This document shows positions 38,215 to 48,981 of a stretch of 64,000 nt of DNA, one piece after another. The position numbers and the translations under genes are program-made. The notes under the pieces were generated by a model. That model worked only from the letters and a program-made list of their open reading frames with translations, did no database searches and was not told where the DNA came from. Numbering within the stretch: position 1 is the stretch's first letter; every line of letters starts with the position of its first letter. This DNA is from Vibrio pelagius (lineage in GTDB: Bacteria; Pseudomonadota; Gammaproteobacteria; Enterobacterales; Vibrionaceae), in assembly GCF_024347575.1 (NCBI RefSeq), contig NZ_AP025503.1, positions 434,001-498,000 on the forward strand, given 5' to 3'.

Positions 38215-41067
38215 ATGCAATTGCCCGCTTCACTTACTCAGCACTCTCAATCGGTTTTAGAAAATCTGCTTGAACATCAAGGCGAAGCGATCTCGGCTTG
38301 GTCTCCCCAGTATCAAGAGCAACTTAATTATGTTTTAGGGTTGAGTAGCTTCGTCGGCGACTGCTTACAGCGTGACAGTGAGTTAGCTAAAGTGTTGCCC
38401 ACCATGCTTGAGTGTGAAGAGCGCGCCGAAGGTTATCGAGAGAGACTCGCAGCTCTTTTGAGCGAGTGTCACGATGAGATGAGTGGTCAGCGCGTTCTGC
38501 GTCAATTTCGTAATCGCGAAATGTCTTATATCGCTTGGCGAGACTTTACTGCGTCTTGGCCTCTAGAGCAGAGCCTTAACCACCTTTCAATGCTCGCTGA
38601 AGCAATGATCTTTGAAACCTATCAGTGGCAATACAACATTTGTTGCAAAGAGTGGGGCACGCCTTGTAATGCGCAGGGAGAAGCTCAACCTATGCTGATC
38701 ATCGGCATGGGTAAGTTAGGCGGAGGAGAATTGAACTTCTCTTCTGATATCGACCTGATTTTTACCTATCCAGAGAATGGCGAGACACAAGGTGCACGCA
38801 GAAGTATCGCTAATGCGCAGTTTTTCACACGTCTCGGGCAGCGCATCATTAAAGCTCTCGACCAACAGACCTTTGATGGCTTTTGCTATCGCGTTGACAT
38901 GCGACTGCGTCCCTTTGGTGAAAGTGGCCCATTGGTCATGAGTTACGCAGCGCTAGAAGATTACTACCAAGAGCAAGGACGTGACTGGGAGCGCTACGCG
39001 ATGGTGAAAGCTCGGGTGATGGGGAGCGAAATGTACCCTGAGTATCAAGAGCTGCGCCAAATGCTGCGCCCGTTTGTGTTCCGCCGTTACATCGATTTCA
39101 GTGCCATTCAGTCTTTGCGTCGTATGAAGTCAATGATCAGCAGCGAGGTACGTCGTCGCGGCTTGTCGAATAATATTAAGCTCGGCCCTGGTGGGATTCG
39201 TGAAGTGGAGTTTATTGCTCAGGTCTTTCAACTGATTCGTGGTGGACGAGAGCCGAGTTTGCGTGATCGTGGTCTACTAAACACCCTCGAAGCCATAGAC
39301 GGCTTGAAGCTTTTAGAGTCAGGTGAAGTTGCACACCTTAGAGAGGCTTACCTATTTCTTCGCCGTTTAGAAAACTTACTGCAAGCGATGGCCGACAAGC
39401 AGACCCAAACCTTGCCCGATAATAAGCAAGAGCAGCTACAGCTAGCGGTCGCAATGCAATTTGAAAATTGGTCAGCGCTGATTGAGGAGACTCGTCAGCA
39501 TATGGCCAATGTTCATGGAGTGTTTGAGGATCTGATTGGTGTCGAAGAGGAGGAAGCCAACCCCATCGCGAGCCACTTCAGCGAGTTGTGGGATATGGCA
39601 CATAAGCAGGACGTAATCGAGCATGTTTTGGAGACTGACATCAATGCCGTTGATCCACAGAAAGCCGCCACCACCATCATTCAGTTCAAGACTGATCTCG
39701 CAAAGAAAACATTGGGCCCAAGAGGACGCGAAGTTCTTAACCGTTTGATGCCGAAAGTGTTCCAAGCCTTATACACCAACAAAGATGCAGAGTTTGGGTT
39801 GTCGCGTGTGTTGCACCTGCTGCAAAAAATCGTCACGCGAACCACTTACCTTGAACTGCTCGATGAGCACCCTGCGGCTCTGACCCAGTTGGTACGCCTG
39901 TGTACCGCGAGTCCGATGATTTCTGAGCAACTGGGGCGCTACCCAATCTTGCTTGATGAATTGATCGATCCTCAGCAGTTGTATAACCCTGTGCCGTTAG
40001 AGTCGTACAAAACTGAGCTGCGTGACTATCTTGCACGCATTCCAGAAGATGACATGGAACAACAGATGGAGGGACTGCGTCAGTTTAAGCAGACCTGTAT
40101 CTTGAGGATCGCAGCGGCAGATATTGCGGGTGTGTTGCCTGTGATGAAGGTGAGTGATCACTTAACCTACTTAGCAGAAGCTATTGTAGAAGCTGGAGTG
40201 AATCAAGCTTGGCTGCAAGTGTCGGCTAAATATGGCGAGCCTACCCACATTAAGGATCGTGATGGGCGCGGCTTTGCGGTTGTTGGTTACGGAAAAGTGG
40301 GGGGCTGGGAGTTAGGCTATAACTCGGATCTGGATATTGTCTTCATGCATGACTGCCCTGTAGATGTTTATACCGACGGTAAAAAAGAGATTGATGGTCG
40401 TCAATTCTATCTGCGCCTAGCGCAGCGCATTATTCATATCTTCTCGACTCGTACTGCCTCAGGGATTCTGTATGAAGTCGATACGCGCTTAAGACCTTCT
40501 GGCGCATCTGGATTACTGGTCAGCCCAACCGATGCCTTTGACGAGTATCAACACACTGAAGCGTGGACGTGGGAACATCAAGCATTGACACGAGCGCGTA
40601 TGATCTATGGTGACGAGCCTTTGGCATTGGCGTTCAACAAGACGCGGCATGAGGTACTATGCCTTGAGCGTGATGGTGACGACCTTAAGCAAGAGGTAGT
40701 CAAGATGCGTGAGAAAATGCGCGATCACTTAGGCGGTAAGAAAAGCGATCGTTTTATGCTGAAACAAGACCGTGGTGGCATTACCGACGTTGAGTTTCTT
40801 GCTCAATACCTAGTGTTGAGGTACAGCCATGAGAAACCGAAGCTGACACGTTGGTGTGACAATGTGCGTATCTTCGAGAGTCTGATGTCACAGGGCATAA
40901 TGGAAGAATCACAAGCAATGGCTCTCACTCACGCTTACACCACATTGCGTGATGAAATTCACCATCGCAACTTACTTAATCTTGATGCTGATGTTGCAAT
41001 GGATAAGTTTGAGCAAGAGAGGGCGCTTGTCACTCAGGCTTGGCAGCAGTGGATGCTCGCTGAATAG
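38215..41067 (+). CDS. glnE: Bifunctional glutamine synthetase adenylyltransferase/adenylyl-removing enzyme
   Basis: Adds and removes AMP on glutamine synthetase according to PII state and glutamine, tuning ammonia assimilation. The start at 38215 ([14 protein letters not shown]) has AAGGAAG upstream; the frame allows nine more residues. The 950 residues (E. coli 946) contain two nucleotidyltransferase domains with G-G-x-E-L-x-x-x-S-D-x-D motifs: the deadenylylating one near residue 165 ([20 protein letters not shown]) and the adenylylating one near 690 ([20 protein letters not shown]). The central region carries the regulatory part. hldE follows after a terminator-like hairpin. Confidence 0.97.
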   Translation: MQLPASLTQHSQSVLENLLEHQGEAISAWSPQYQEQLNYVLGLSSFVGDCLQRDSELAKVLPTMLECEERAEGYRERLAALLSECHDEMSGQRVLRQFRNREMSYIAWRDFTASWPLEQSLNHLSMLAEAMIFETYQWQYNICCKEWGTPCNAQGEAQPMLIIGMGKLGGGELNFSSDIDLIFTYPENGETQGARRSIANAQFFTRLGQRIIKALDQQTFDGFCYRVDMRLRPFGESGPLVMSYAALEDYYQEQGRDWERYAMVKARVMGSEMYPEYQELRQMLRPFVFRRYIDFSAIQSLRRMKSMISSEVRRRGLSNNIKLGPGGIREVEFIAQVFQLIRGGREPSLRDRGLLNTLEAIDGLKLLESGEVAHLREAYLFLRRLENLLQAMADKQTQTLPDNKQEQLQLAVAMQFENWSALIEETRQHMANVHGVFEDLIGVEEEEANPIASHFSELWDMAHKQDVIEHVLETDINAVDPQKAATTIIQFKTDLAKKTLGPRGREVLNRLMPKVFQALYTNKDAEFGLSRVLHLLQKIVTRTTYLELLDEHPAALTQLVRLCTASPMISEQLGRYPILLDELIDPQQLYNPVPLESYKTELRDYLARIPEDDMEQQMEGLRQFKQTCILRIAAADIAGVLPVMKVSDHLTYLAEAIVEAGVNQAWLQVSAKYGEPTHIKDRDGRGFAVVGYGKVGGWELGYNSDLDIVFMHDCPVDVYTDGKKEIDGRQFYLRLAQRIIHIFSTRTASGILYEVDTRLRPSGASGLLVSPTDAFDEYQHTEAWTWEHQALTRARMIYGDEPLALAFNKTRHEVLCLERDGDDLKQEVVKMREKMRDHLGGKKSDRFMLKQDRGGITDVEFLAQYLVLRYSHEKPKLTRWCDNVRIFESLMSQGIMEESQAMALTHAYTTLRDEIHHRNLLNLDADVAMDKFEQERALVTQAWQQWMLAE

Positions 41068-41102
41068 CTCAAACCTTGTATCAGTGTAACCGTCTAGATT
41101 GT

Positions 41103-41135
41103 GAAGCGGTGACTCAAACCGCTTCATTGTCTTTT
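41103..41135 (+). terminator. Probable terminator between glnE and hldE
   Basis: GAAGCGGT-gactcaa-ACCGCTTC stem with an interrupted T-rich tail (ATTGTCTTTTT). Confidence 0.65.
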
Positions 41136-41201
41136 TCTATGGTTTAGCCACTACTATCAGTGTGCTAGACTCTATCCAGATTCGATTTTTGGAGATCCCT
41201 A

Positions 41202-42632
41202 ATGAAACCTATTCTACCTGACTACAGCCAATCGGGTGTGTTGATTGTCGGTGATGTGATGCTAGACCGTTACTGGTATGGCCCTACCGGTCGTATTTCA
41301 CCAGAAGCGCCAGTACCTGTAGTAAAAGTAGAGAATAACGAAGAGCGCCCTGGTGGTGCAGCTAACGTGGCAATGAATATTGCTTCATTAGGCGGCCATG
41401 CTCATATCGTTGGTTTAACGGGTAAAGACGAGCCAGCACAAGTACTTAAGAACACACTGAGTGCGCTTAATGTGAACTGTGATTTTGTTGAGCTAGAAGA
41501 TTACCCAACCATCACTAAGCTACGTGTGATGAGCCGTGGCCAGCAGTTGATTCGTCTAGATTTTGAAGACAAGTTTGAGAATACCGATCCTGAACTGGTT
41601 CTGTCTCGTATGGAGCAAGCGCTACCGAACGTGCGTTCTGTTATCCTGTCTGATTACGCTAAAGGTGCGCTTGAGCACGTACAGCGTTTTATTCAGAAAG
41701 CGCGTGCAGCAAATGTTCCAGTGTTTATTGACCCGAAAGGTGCGGATTTTGAACGCTACCGTGGTGCAACACTGCTAACACCGAACATGGCCGAATTTGA
41801 GCTGGTCGCGGGTAAAGTGAAGTCAGAAGAGGATCTCGTTGCAAAAGGCTTGGCTCTGATTGAAGAGTTTGACTTTGAAGCACTGCTTGTTACCCGTAGT
41901 GAGCACGGTATGACGCTACTGCGTAAGGGCCAAGAACCGTTCAACTTGCCAACACAAGCGAAAGAAGTGTATGACGTGACGGGTGCTGGTGATACGGTAA
42001 TCTCGGTACTGGCGGCTTCTGTTGCTGCTGGTAAGCCACTTGATGAAGCGTGCGCACTAGCGAATGCAGCGGCAGGGGTTGTCGTTGGTAAGCTGGGTAC
42101 TTCGACTTTATCTATGATTGAGCTAGCAGAAGCGGTACATGGTAGCCGAGATACAGATTACGGTGTGATTTCAGAGGCGGCTCTGATTGAAGCGGTAAAA
42201 CAAGCTCGTGCTAAAGGTGAGAAAGTTGTTATGACAAACGGCTGCTTCGATATCCTTCATGCGGGTCATGTCTCTTACATGAACCACGCGGCAGAGCTGG
42301 GTGATCGCCTGATTGTTGCGGTAAACACGGATGAGTCGGTTAAACGCTTGAAAGGTCCTGGTCGTCCGGTTAACCCAACCGATCGTCGTATGGCGGTTCT
42401 TGCCGGTTTAGGTGCGGTAGACTGGGTAGTTCCTTTTTCTGAAGACACGCCACAGCGCCTAATCTCTGAGGTACTGCCGAGCATCCTCGTTAAGGGCGGT
42501 GATTACAAGCCAGAAGAGATCGCTGGTGGTGCAGAAGTGATCGCTGCAGGTGGTGAAGTGAAAGTGCTCAACTTTGAAGATGGTTGCTCAACCACAGAGA
42601 TCATTGAAGCAATCAAAGGTGGTCGTGGATAA
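41202..42632 (+). CDS. hldE: Bifunctional heptose 7-phosphate kinase/heptose 1-phosphate adenylyltransferase
   Basis: Catalyses two steps of ADP-L-glycero-D-manno-heptose synthesis for the LPS inner core. The N-terminal ribokinase-like kinase (1-320) has [18 protein letters not shown] near residue 50 and the C-terminal signature [15 protein letters not shown] with its catalytic Asp near residue 264. The C-terminal cytidylyltransferase-like domain (about 340-476) has [17 protein letters not shown] with the HxGH motif. The 476-residue fusion is the usual enterobacterial/vibrio form (E. coli 477). Convergent with tolC. Confidence 0.97.
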   Translation: MKPILPDYSQSGVLIVGDVMLDRYWYGPTGRISPEAPVPVVKVENNEERPGGAANVAMNIASLGGHAHIVGLTGKDEPAQVLKNTLSALNVNCDFVELEDYPTITKLRVMSRGQQLIRLDFEDKFENTDPELVLSRMEQALPNVRSVILSDYAKGALEHVQRFIQKARAANVPVFIDPKGADFERYRGATLLTPNMAEFELVAGKVKSEEDLVAKGLALIEEFDFEALLVTRSEHGMTLLRKGQEPFNLPTQAKEVYDVTGAGDTVISVLAASVAAGKPLDEACALANAAAGVVVGKLGTSTLSMIELAEAVHGSRDTDYGVISEAALIEAVKQARAKGEKVVMTNGCFDILHAGHVSYMNHAAELGDRLIVAVNTDESVKRLKGPGRPVNPTDRRMAVLAGLGAVDWVVPFSEDTPQRLISEVLPSILVKGGDYKPEEIAGGAEVIAAGGEVKVLNFEDGCSTTEIIEAIKGGRG

Positions 42633-42663
42633 GCGCCTCACTTGATTTGATGTTCGATAAATA

Positions 42664-42693
42664 AAAATGCCGCTCGGTGAGCGGCATTTTTGT
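42664..42693. terminator. Bidirectional terminator between hldE and tolC
   Basis: AAAAATGCCGCTC-ggt-GAGCGGCATTTTT: symmetric with A-run and T-run, serving both convergent genes. Confidence 0.9.
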
Positions 42694-42748
42694 ATTTGAT
42701 ATGTAGAGACCGATAAGCTCGCTCTTTATCAAACAATGTATTGAGTGA

Positions 42749-44071
42749 TTAGCTCGCTGGTTTTAGGCCTGCGTTCACATCAACAATGTCTTGCTCGCTA
42801 AGTGTACCTACCGCTTGACGCAGTTGTAGTACGCTTAGGATGTAGTTGTAACGTGCGTCAGATAGGTTTTTGTTCGCATCGTACAGACGACGAGTTGAAT
42901 CAAGCACGTCAACGATAGTACGAGTACCGACATCGAAACCGGCTTCTGTCGCTTCAAGTGCAGATTGAGCTGAAACTACTGATTGTTCATAAGCACGTAG
43001 CGCACCGATCGATGCACTGATGTTGTTGTTGAACGCGCGAACGTCCTTAACAACACTGCGGTAAGTCGCTTCAAGATCTTCACTCGCTGCTACGTAGTTG
43101 TATTCAGCCTGCTTAGTCAGCGAGGTTGTATTGCCACCTGTGTATAGGGGCACAACTAGGTTTAGACCAAGGTTTAAGCCGTCTTGATCGTAATCTTCAG
43201 AGCTGTTCGACTGATCAGCTAGAGAGTAGCTACCATCAAGCGTTAGGCTTGGAAGGTGACCAGAGCTTGCTAGCGAGATGTTGTCTTTCGCGATGTCTTG
43301 AGAGATACGAGCAGCCAATAAGCTTAAGTTTTTCTCTTGTGCTTGTTCAACTAGTGCTACTGCTGACTCTGAAGACTTGCTTGCTGAGAAGCGGTCAGTA
43401 TCAAGGATGCTTAGATTAGAGTGCTCTTGACCGGTGATCTCACGTAGACCTTCGTAGTTGTTAGTCAGTGTGTTTTCAGCCAGAACTTCATCTGCTAGTA
43501 CTGCATCGTACTGCGCTTGCGCATCGTGTACATCAGTGATCGCTGATAGACCGACTTCGAAACGCTGCTTAGTTTGCTCGAGTTGACGAGCAACTGCTGC
43601 TTTCTCTGCACGGACGAACTCAAGGTTGTCTTGTGCACGCAGTACTTCAAAGTAAGCCGTCGCAACACGAAGGATCAGACCCTGCTGTTCTGCCGCGTAA
43701 GCTGAATCAGCTTGACGTGCTGTTTTTTCAGCTGTGTCTAGAGTAATCCAAGAAGAGCGTTGGTAAAGCTCTTGCGTGAATCCTACACCAACACCCCAAC
43801 TGTTATTGTCGAGGTTTGCGTTGTTTCCTGAATCATAATCACGGTCACCACGGTTGATGTCGTAGTTCGCAGTTAGGTTGATTTGCGGTAGTAGTGTACT
43901 ACGGCTAGAGGTGACGGCTTCAAAAGCGGCATCACGCTGCGCAGCTGAACGAAGAAGTGTTGGATCGTTTTGTTTTGCTTGGTCATATACTTCGGCTAGC
44001 GTATCAGCAAAAGCTGATGAACTCAGACTGCCAATTGCCGCACTGATAAATAGTGGAAGCAGTTTTCTCAT
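42749..44071 (-). CDS. tolC: Outer membrane efflux channel TolC
   Basis: Trimeric outer-membrane channel and periplasmic tunnel used by RND and MFS efflux pumps and type I secretion. The 440-residue precursor has a Sec signal peptide (about 1-22, ending S-S-S-A-F-A). Two OEP repeats of long coiled-coil helices follow, each with a beta-strand insertion that builds the barrel; the repeat ends GLSAITDVHDAQAQYD and FDVGTRTIVDVLDSTRRLYD are the classical duplicated motif. Shorter at the C-terminus than E. coli TolC. It is divergent from nudF, the same arrangement as in E. coli. Confidence 0.95.
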   Translation of the reverse strand: MRKLLPLFISAAIGSLSSSAFADTLAEVYDQAKQNDPTLLRSAAQRDAAFEAVTSSRSTLLPQINLTANYDINRGDRDYDSGNNANLDNNSWGVGVGFTQELYQRSSWITLDTAEKTARQADSAYAAEQQGLILRVATAYFEVLRAQDNLEFVRAEKAAVARQLEQTKQRFEVGLSAITDVHDAQAQYDAVLADEVLAENTLTNNYEGLREITGQEHSNLSILDTDRFSASKSSESAVALVEQAQEKNLSLLAARISQDIAKDNISLASSGHLPSLTLDGSYSLADQSNSSEDYDQDGLNLGLNLVVPLYTGGNTTSLTKQAEYNYVAASEDLEATYRSVVKDVRAFNNNISASIGALRAYEQSVVSAQSALEATEAGFDVGTRTIVDVLDSTRRLYDANKNLSDARYNYILSVLQLRQAVGTLSEQDIVDVNAGLKPAS

Positions 44072-44298
44072 TTTCCTATTCCTGCCTTAAGAGAATTTTT
44101 CTTTAACAGAGTTTAACTCAGTTTGATGGTAATTTACTCGAAACTTTGCACTTTTTTACCTTTAACTGTCCACTTGTGCAATATTTATTTTCAGATACTT
44201 AAATTTAATTATAAATTTTGTATAAAAAGTTGAACCTAGACCTTGGTAGTTAACTCGTACAATGAGTAAACTATAAAGATCACTGAGTGAGGTGCTAA

Positions 44299-44928
44299 AT
44301 GCAACAGTATGACAATCAACAACATGAGTTTACTCCACAAGACGTGGAAATTGTCTCAAAAGAAACGCTCTTTCATGGTTTTTTCAAAATGGTCAAATAC
44401 ACCTTTCGACATAAGTTGTTTGAAGGCGGGTGGAGTAAGCCAATAGAACGTGAAATGTTTGAGCGTGGACATGCTGCGGCACTGCTACCTTACGATCCTA
44501 TTCGAGATGAGGTGGTGATTGTCGAGCAGATCCGAGTCGGGGCGCTTGAGCATGAGAACCCTTGGCAATATGAAATTGTCGCGGGGATCATCGACACCGA
44601 TGAATCGTCGGAGCAAGTCGCCCGTCGAGAGGCTGTTGAAGAAGCTGGCGTTGAAGTGACTCATGTTTTGCCGATTACCTCATACTACCCATCATCAGGT
44701 GGTTGTTCTGAGAAGCTGGATGTCATGGTGGGCTGCGTTGATGCTACCACGGCTAGAGGTGTACATGGACTCGACTACGAAGGTGAAGACATTCGTGTTC
44801 AGGTGATGAGCCGTGAACAAGCTTATCAATTGGTACAGCAAGGTGTGTTCGAAAATGGTGCTACTATTATTGCTTTACAATGGTTGCAACTGAACTACTT
44901 GGATTTACAGTCAAAGTGGAAAGAGTGA
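44299..44928 (+). CDS. nudF: ADP-ribose pyrophosphatase (Nudix)
   Basis: Splits ADP-ribose to AMP and ribose 5-phosphate, clearing a toxic NAD breakdown product. The 209-residue protein contains the Nudix box GIIDTDESSEQVARREAVEE followed by AGVEV (about residues 96-120), with metal-binding Glu residues in REAVEEAG. First gene of the nudF-yqiB-cpdA-yqiA cluster, whose order is the same as in E. coli; four bases separate it from yqiB. Confidence 0.95.
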   Translation: MQQYDNQQHEFTPQDVEIVSKETLFHGFFKMVKYTFRHKLFEGGWSKPIEREMFERGHAAALLPYDPIRDEVVIVEQIRVGALEHENPWQYEIVAGIIDTDESSEQVARREAVEEAGVEVTHVLPITSYYPSSGGCSEKLDVMVGCVDATTARGVHGLDYEGEDIRVQVMSREQAYQLVQQGVFENGATIIALQWLQLNYLDLQSKWKE

Positions 44929-44932
44929 CGCT

Positions 44933-45376
44933 ATGCCGAATATAGCGGTGAAAAAGCCGTATCATGTTGATCTTGCTGAATTGATGCGAGTGTATGAAAC
45001 CAATTACGCAAAATTGAACGCGCTGCTGCCTGCTGAACATCAGGTGGGCGACGTGCGTTGTTATCAAGCGGTTAACATGGTGTATCAATTGACAGTGAAT
45101 GAGGTCACAAAATACACCACATTAATAGACATATGTCAGAGTGATGAGATGCCAGTATTCCCTTTGCCAAAAATGTCTGTCAGGCTATATCACGACGCTC
45201 GCGTTGCAGAGGTATGTACCAGTGGAGACTTCTCGAGAGTCAAAGCGAAATACGACTACCCAAACACCAAGCTTTTGCAAAAAGACGAGAAATTTCAACT
45301 CAATAAGTTTCTTGGCGAATGGTTAACGTTTTGTTTAAAAAATGGAATCAGTCGCACACCTATTACGCTGAATTAG
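44933..45376 (+). CDS. yqiB: DUF1249 family protein YqiB
   Basis: A 147-residue soluble protein of unknown function. The N-terminal MPNIAVKKPYHVDLAELMRVYETNY and the tail DEKFQLNKFLGEWLTFCLKN are characteristic of the family, which is found almost only in this gene order between nudF and cpdA. No catalytic motif can be pointed to. Confidence 0.92.
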   Translation: MPNIAVKKPYHVDLAELMRVYETNYAKLNALLPAEHQVGDVRCYQAVNMVYQLTVNEVTKYTTLIDICQSDEMPVFPLPKMSVRLYHDARVAEVCTSGDFSRVKAKYDYPNTKLLQKDEKFQLNKFLGEWLTFCLKNGISRTPITLN

Positions 45377-45429
45377 CGTACGTTTGAATACTTTGAAGAT
45401 CTAACAGTAACGTATCTGGATTTGTTATT

Positions 45430-46254
45430 TTGGAATTATCACACACTTCAAAATTAGATGAGAGCAGCATTAAGTTAGTGCAACTGACCGACACGCACCT
45501 CTTTGCGCCAAGTAATGGCAGCTTGCTGAGCATCAACACAGAAGATAGCTTTCGTGCTGTTGTCGATGGCATTGTGAACCAAGGTTTTGAATATGAAGCG
45601 GTTCTAGCGACGGGTGATATCTCTCAAGATCACAGCGCAGAGTCTTACCAAAAATTTGAGGCTGGCATTCAGCCTTTAGAGAAGCCTTGTTACTGGTTGC
45701 CAGGTAACCACGACTATAAACCCAACATGGGCAGCGTTATCCCATCGGCTCAAATTCAATGTGTTGAGCATGTGTTGCTTGGAGAGCATTGGCAGATGAT
45801 TCTGCTTGACTCCCAAGTTGTCGGGGTGCCACATGGTCGTTTAAGCGATCAACAGCTTGAGCTATTAGAACAGAAATTAACGGAATATCCGCACAAGCAC
45901 ACACTCGTTCTACTGCATCATCATCCGTTATTGGTCGGCAGCGCTTGGCTTGACCAACACTGCTTGAAAGACGCAGAGCAGTTCTGGGATGTCGTCTCGC
46001 AACATGACAACGTTCGTGGCGTTTTATGTGGTCACGTGCACCAAGATATGAACCGAGAGCATCTAGGTGTGCAGGTGATGGCGACACCATCGACGTGTGT
46101 TCAGTTCAAGCCAAACTCGGACGATTTTGCACTTGATACGCTAAGTCCGGGCTGGCGAGAGCTTGAGCTTAAACCAAACGGTGAGATTGCAACCGAAGTT
46201 CGTCGACTTGAACGCGGCCTATTCACACCTGACTTCAACGCCGAGGGTTACTAA
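45430..46254 (+). CDS. cpdA: 3',5'-cyclic AMP phosphodiesterase (TTG start)
   Basis: Hydrolyses cAMP to AMP and so lowers CRP activity. The 274-residue metallophosphoesterase shows all family motifs: LTDTHLF near residue 19, TGDISQD near 60, PGNHDY near 94, LHHHPLL near 160 and the distal GHVHQD near 198. No ATG exists upstream of the first conserved motif; TTG at 45430 is the only reasonable start, with a weak GGA about ten bases upstream, so initiation is probably inefficient. Its stop overlaps the yqiA start (TAATG). Confidence 0.93.
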   Translation: MELSHTSKLDESSIKLVQLTDTHLFAPSNGSLLSINTEDSFRAVVDGIVNQGFEYEAVLATGDISQDHSAESYQKFEAGIQPLEKPCYWLPGNHDYKPNMGSVIPSAQIQCVEHVLLGEHWQMILLDSQVVGVPHGRLSDQQLELLEQKLTEYPHKHTLVLLHHHPLLVGSAWLDQHCLKDAEQFWDVVSQHDNVRGVLCGHVHQDMNREHLGVQVMATPSTCVQFKPNSDDFALDTLSPGWRELELKPNGEIATEVRRLERGLFTPDFNAEGY

Positions 46255-46856
46255 TGCCAGCTGCTGCGTCAACAAATAAGCCTTCAATGCTGCTTTATAT
46301 CCACGGTTTTAATAGCTCATCGCATTCGCATAAAGCGAATGTGATGGCCGACTACTGTGCTGAACATCGTCCGGATATCAAAGTGGTGACGCCACAATTG
46401 CCTAGCTTCCCAGCTCTGGCTGCCGCTCATCTTAAAAACATTGTTGAAGAGTACAAAGAGCAGTACCAAATTGCGTTGGTGGGCAGCTCATTAGGCGGTT
46501 ATTTATCGACGTGGCTAAATGCGCATTATGGGTTTAAAGCGGTTGTGGTTAATCCAGCAGTGAAACCTTATGAGTTGTTGGCCGATTACCTCGGTGAACA
46601 GGTCAATCCATACACTAATGAACATTATGTTTTAGAGGAAAAGCACATTGATGAGCTCAAACAGCTCGACGTGGCCTCTATTTCCGAGCCAAATGATTTT
46701 TGGCTACTACAACAAACAGAAGATGAAGTTTTAGATTACCGTCAAGCGGTGGCTAAGTTTCAAGGAGCGAAGCAGACTGTAGAAGAGGGTGGCGACCACA
46801 GCTTTGTCGACTTTGAACGTTACCCTCAAAAGATAATTGAATTTCTAGCCTTATAA
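46254..46856 (+). CDS. yqiA: Esterase YqiA
   Basis: A 200-residue small alpha/beta-fold esterase. LYIHGFNSSSHSHKA begins at residue 14 and supplies the oxyanion hole; the nucleophile is S79 in GSSLGG; the C-terminal GGDHSF near residue 177 supplies the catalytic His. E. coli YqiA prefers short acyl esters; the natural substrate is unknown. It overlaps cpdA by one base and lies 241 bases before parE. Confidence 0.92.
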   Translation: MPAAASTNKPSMLLYIHGFNSSSHSHKANVMADYCAEHRPDIKVVTPQLPSFPALAAAHLKNIVEEYKEQYQIALVGSSLGGYLSTWLNAHYGFKAVVVNPAVKPYELLADYLGEQVNPYTNEHYVLEEKHIDELKQLDVASISEPNDFWLLQQTEDEVLDYRQAVAKFQGAKQTVEEGGDHSFVDFERYPQKIIEFLAL

Positions 46857-47097
46857 GGTGTCGCCTCAGCCGCAACATCTTATCTTTTTTGCCTGTTATT
46901 TCATCTATCAGTGGTGAAATATCATAGTTTGGTGTCATAGTTTTTGAACGTGCTTGACATCAAACCGCTGCTTCCAGACTATATTCCCCAATACTTTCGC
47001 TCGTTCGCTCTGCTGTGAGGGTTCACGGCAACTAACGCGGTTATATCGAATTAGAGCCCAGCGAACAGACGTAAATTTTTTGAGTAAACTCCGTATT
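46857..47097 (+). promoter_or_regulatory. parE upstream region
   Basis: 241 bases with a perfect TTGACA near 46952 but no -10 at standard spacing (GACTATATT comes 17-20 bases later), and a TATTTCA-N11-TGAAATA inverted repeat near 46900. No gene seen; the parE ATG has only a weak Shine-Dalgarno. Confidence 0.4.
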
Positions 47098-48978
47098 ATG
47101 ACTGAACAATATAATGCAAAAGACCTCGAGGTTCTTGAAGGTCTCGACCCGGTTCGACACCGTCCGGGGATGTATACAGAGACTGAAAGGCCAAACCACT
47201 TAGCCCAAGAAGTTATCGATAACTCTGTGGATGAAGCATTGGCTGGCCATGCGAAGAAGATCAAAGTGGTCTTGCATGCTGATCAATCTTTAGAAGTGGT
47301 GGATGATGGTCGTGGTATGCCTGTCGATATTCACCCAGAGAAAGGCATCTCAGGTGTTGAGCTGATCTTAACTAAGCTCCACTCAGGTGGTAAGTTCTCA
47401 AACAATAACTACAAGTTCTCAGGTGGCCTACACGGTGTAGGTATCTCGGTGGTGAACGCACTCTCAAAGCGCGTTGAAGTTACTGTTCGTCGTGACGGTC
47501 AAGTTCATGAAATTGCATTTGAAAACGGCGTTGCTGTCACCGACCTAACTGTTACTGGCTCATGTGGCCTGCGTAACAGCGGTACATCAGTACATTTCTG
47601 GCCGGATGCTAAGTACTTCGATAGCTCTAAATTTTCTGTGCTGCGCTTGGTAAATAACCTGCGCGCGAAAGCTGTTCTATGTCCAGGACTCGAGATCACT
47701 TTTAGCGATAAGGTGAATAACGAAGAACATAAATGGTTCTACGAAGATGGTCTAAAAGACTACCTTGCAGAGGGCGTGAAGGGCTACACCCTACTACCTG
47801 AAGAGCCGTACATCGGTGAGTTCACAGCTGAAACTGAAATGGCAAACTGGGCGGTGATCTGGCAGCCAGAAGGCGGTGAGATGATCACTGAGAGTTACGT
47901 GAACCTAGTACCGACCAAGCAAGGTGGTACTCACGTAAATGGTCTGCGCCAAGGTTTATTGGATGCGATGCGTGAGTTCTGTGAATTCCGCAACTTGTTG
48001 CCGCGTGGTGTTAAGCTAACCGGTGATGACATCTTCGATCGCTGTTCATACGTGTTATCGGTGAAGATGCAGGACCCTCAGTTTGCAGGTCAAACCAAAG
48101 AGCGTCTCTCTTCTCGTCAAACCGCTGCGTTCGTATCTGGCGTTGTGAAAGATGCATTCAGCTTGTGGTTGAATGAAAAACCGCAACTGGCTGAACAGCT
48201 AGCGGAAACCTGTATTGCCAATGCGCACCGTCGTATGCGTGCCAGCAAGAAGGTGGTACGTAAGAAGGTAGCATCAGGCCCAGCACTACCAGGTAAATTG
48301 ACAGATTGTTCAGTTCAAGACTTAAACCGCACTGAAATTTTCTTTGTGGAAGGTGACTCGGCGGGCGGTTCAGCAAAACAAGCTCGCGACCGTGAGTTTC
48401 AAGCTGTGATGCCACTGCGTGGTAAGATTCTTAACACATGGGAAGTATCTGCTGACCAAGTTCTTGCATCTCAAGAAGTACACGATATCTCGGTGGCTTT
48501 GGGTATCGACCCAGACAACGATGACCTATCTGGCCTACGTTACGGTAAGATCTGTATCCTTGCCGATGCGGACTCGGATGGTCTGCACATTGCGACTCTG
48601 CTGTGTGCCCTGTTCACTCGTCACTTCCGCTCTTTGGTTGAAGCGGGTCATATCTATGTGGCTATGCCGCCTCTGTATCGTATCGACTGTGGCAAAGAGG
48701 TGTTCTATGCCCTTGATGACGATGAGAAAGATGGTGTGCTAGAGCGCTTATCGAAGAAGAAAGCCAAGATCAACGTACAACGATTCAAAGGTCTGGGTGA
48801 GATGAACCCACTTCAGTTACGCGAAACTACTATGGATCCAAATACTCGTCGTCTGGTTCAGCTAACGATTGATGACAGTGAAGCGACCAACGAAATGATG
48901 GACATGCTGCTAGGTAAGAAGCGTGCTGATGATCGCCGTTCATGGCTACAAAACAACGGTGATTTGGCCGAGGTATAA
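47098..48978 (+). CDS. parE: DNA topoisomerase IV subunit B
   Basis: ATPase half of topoisomerase IV, which separates linked daughter chromosomes. I start at the ATG at 47098 (MTEQYNAKDLEVLEGLDPVR), which matches the family; the frame is open 48 codons further upstream into the promoter. The 626 residues (E. coli 630) show the GHKL ATP site (EVIDNSVDEALAGHA, DDGRGMPVDIHP, GGLHGVGISVVNALS), a transducer domain, and the TOPRIM metal motifs FFVEGDSAGGSAKQ and LADADSDGLHI. parC follows three bases later. Confidence 0.97.
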   Translation: MTEQYNAKDLEVLEGLDPVRHRPGMYTETERPNHLAQEVIDNSVDEALAGHAKKIKVVLHADQSLEVVDDGRGMPVDIHPEKGISGVELILTKLHSGGKFSNNNYKFSGGLHGVGISVVNALSKRVEVTVRRDGQVHEIAFENGVAVTDLTVTGSCGLRNSGTSVHFWPDAKYFDSSKFSVLRLVNNLRAKAVLCPGLEITFSDKVNNEEHKWFYEDGLKDYLAEGVKGYTLLPEEPYIGEFTAETEMANWAVIWQPEGGEMITESYVNLVPTKQGGTHVNGLRQGLLDAMREFCEFRNLLPRGVKLTGDDIFDRCSYVLSVKMQDPQFAGQTKERLSSRQTAAFVSGVVKDAFSLWLNEKPQLAEQLAETCIANAHRRMRASKKVVRKKVASGPALPGKLTDCSVQDLNRTEIFFVEGDSAGGSAKQARDREFQAVMPLRGKILNTWEVSADQVLASQEVHDISVALGIDPDNDDLSGLRYGKICILADADSDGLHIATLLCALFTRHFRSLVEAGHIYVAMPPLYRIDCGKEVFYALDDDEKDGVLERLSKKKAKINVQRFKGLGEMNPLQLRETTMDPNTRRLVQLTIDDSEATNEMMDMLLGKKRADDRRSWLQNNGDLAEV

Positions 48979-48981
48979 TGA

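Noticed and set aside
46954..47097. N-terminal extension of parE by 48 codons
   Set aside because: The extension contains the promoter-like region and has no similarity to ParE; the protein starts normally at 47098.
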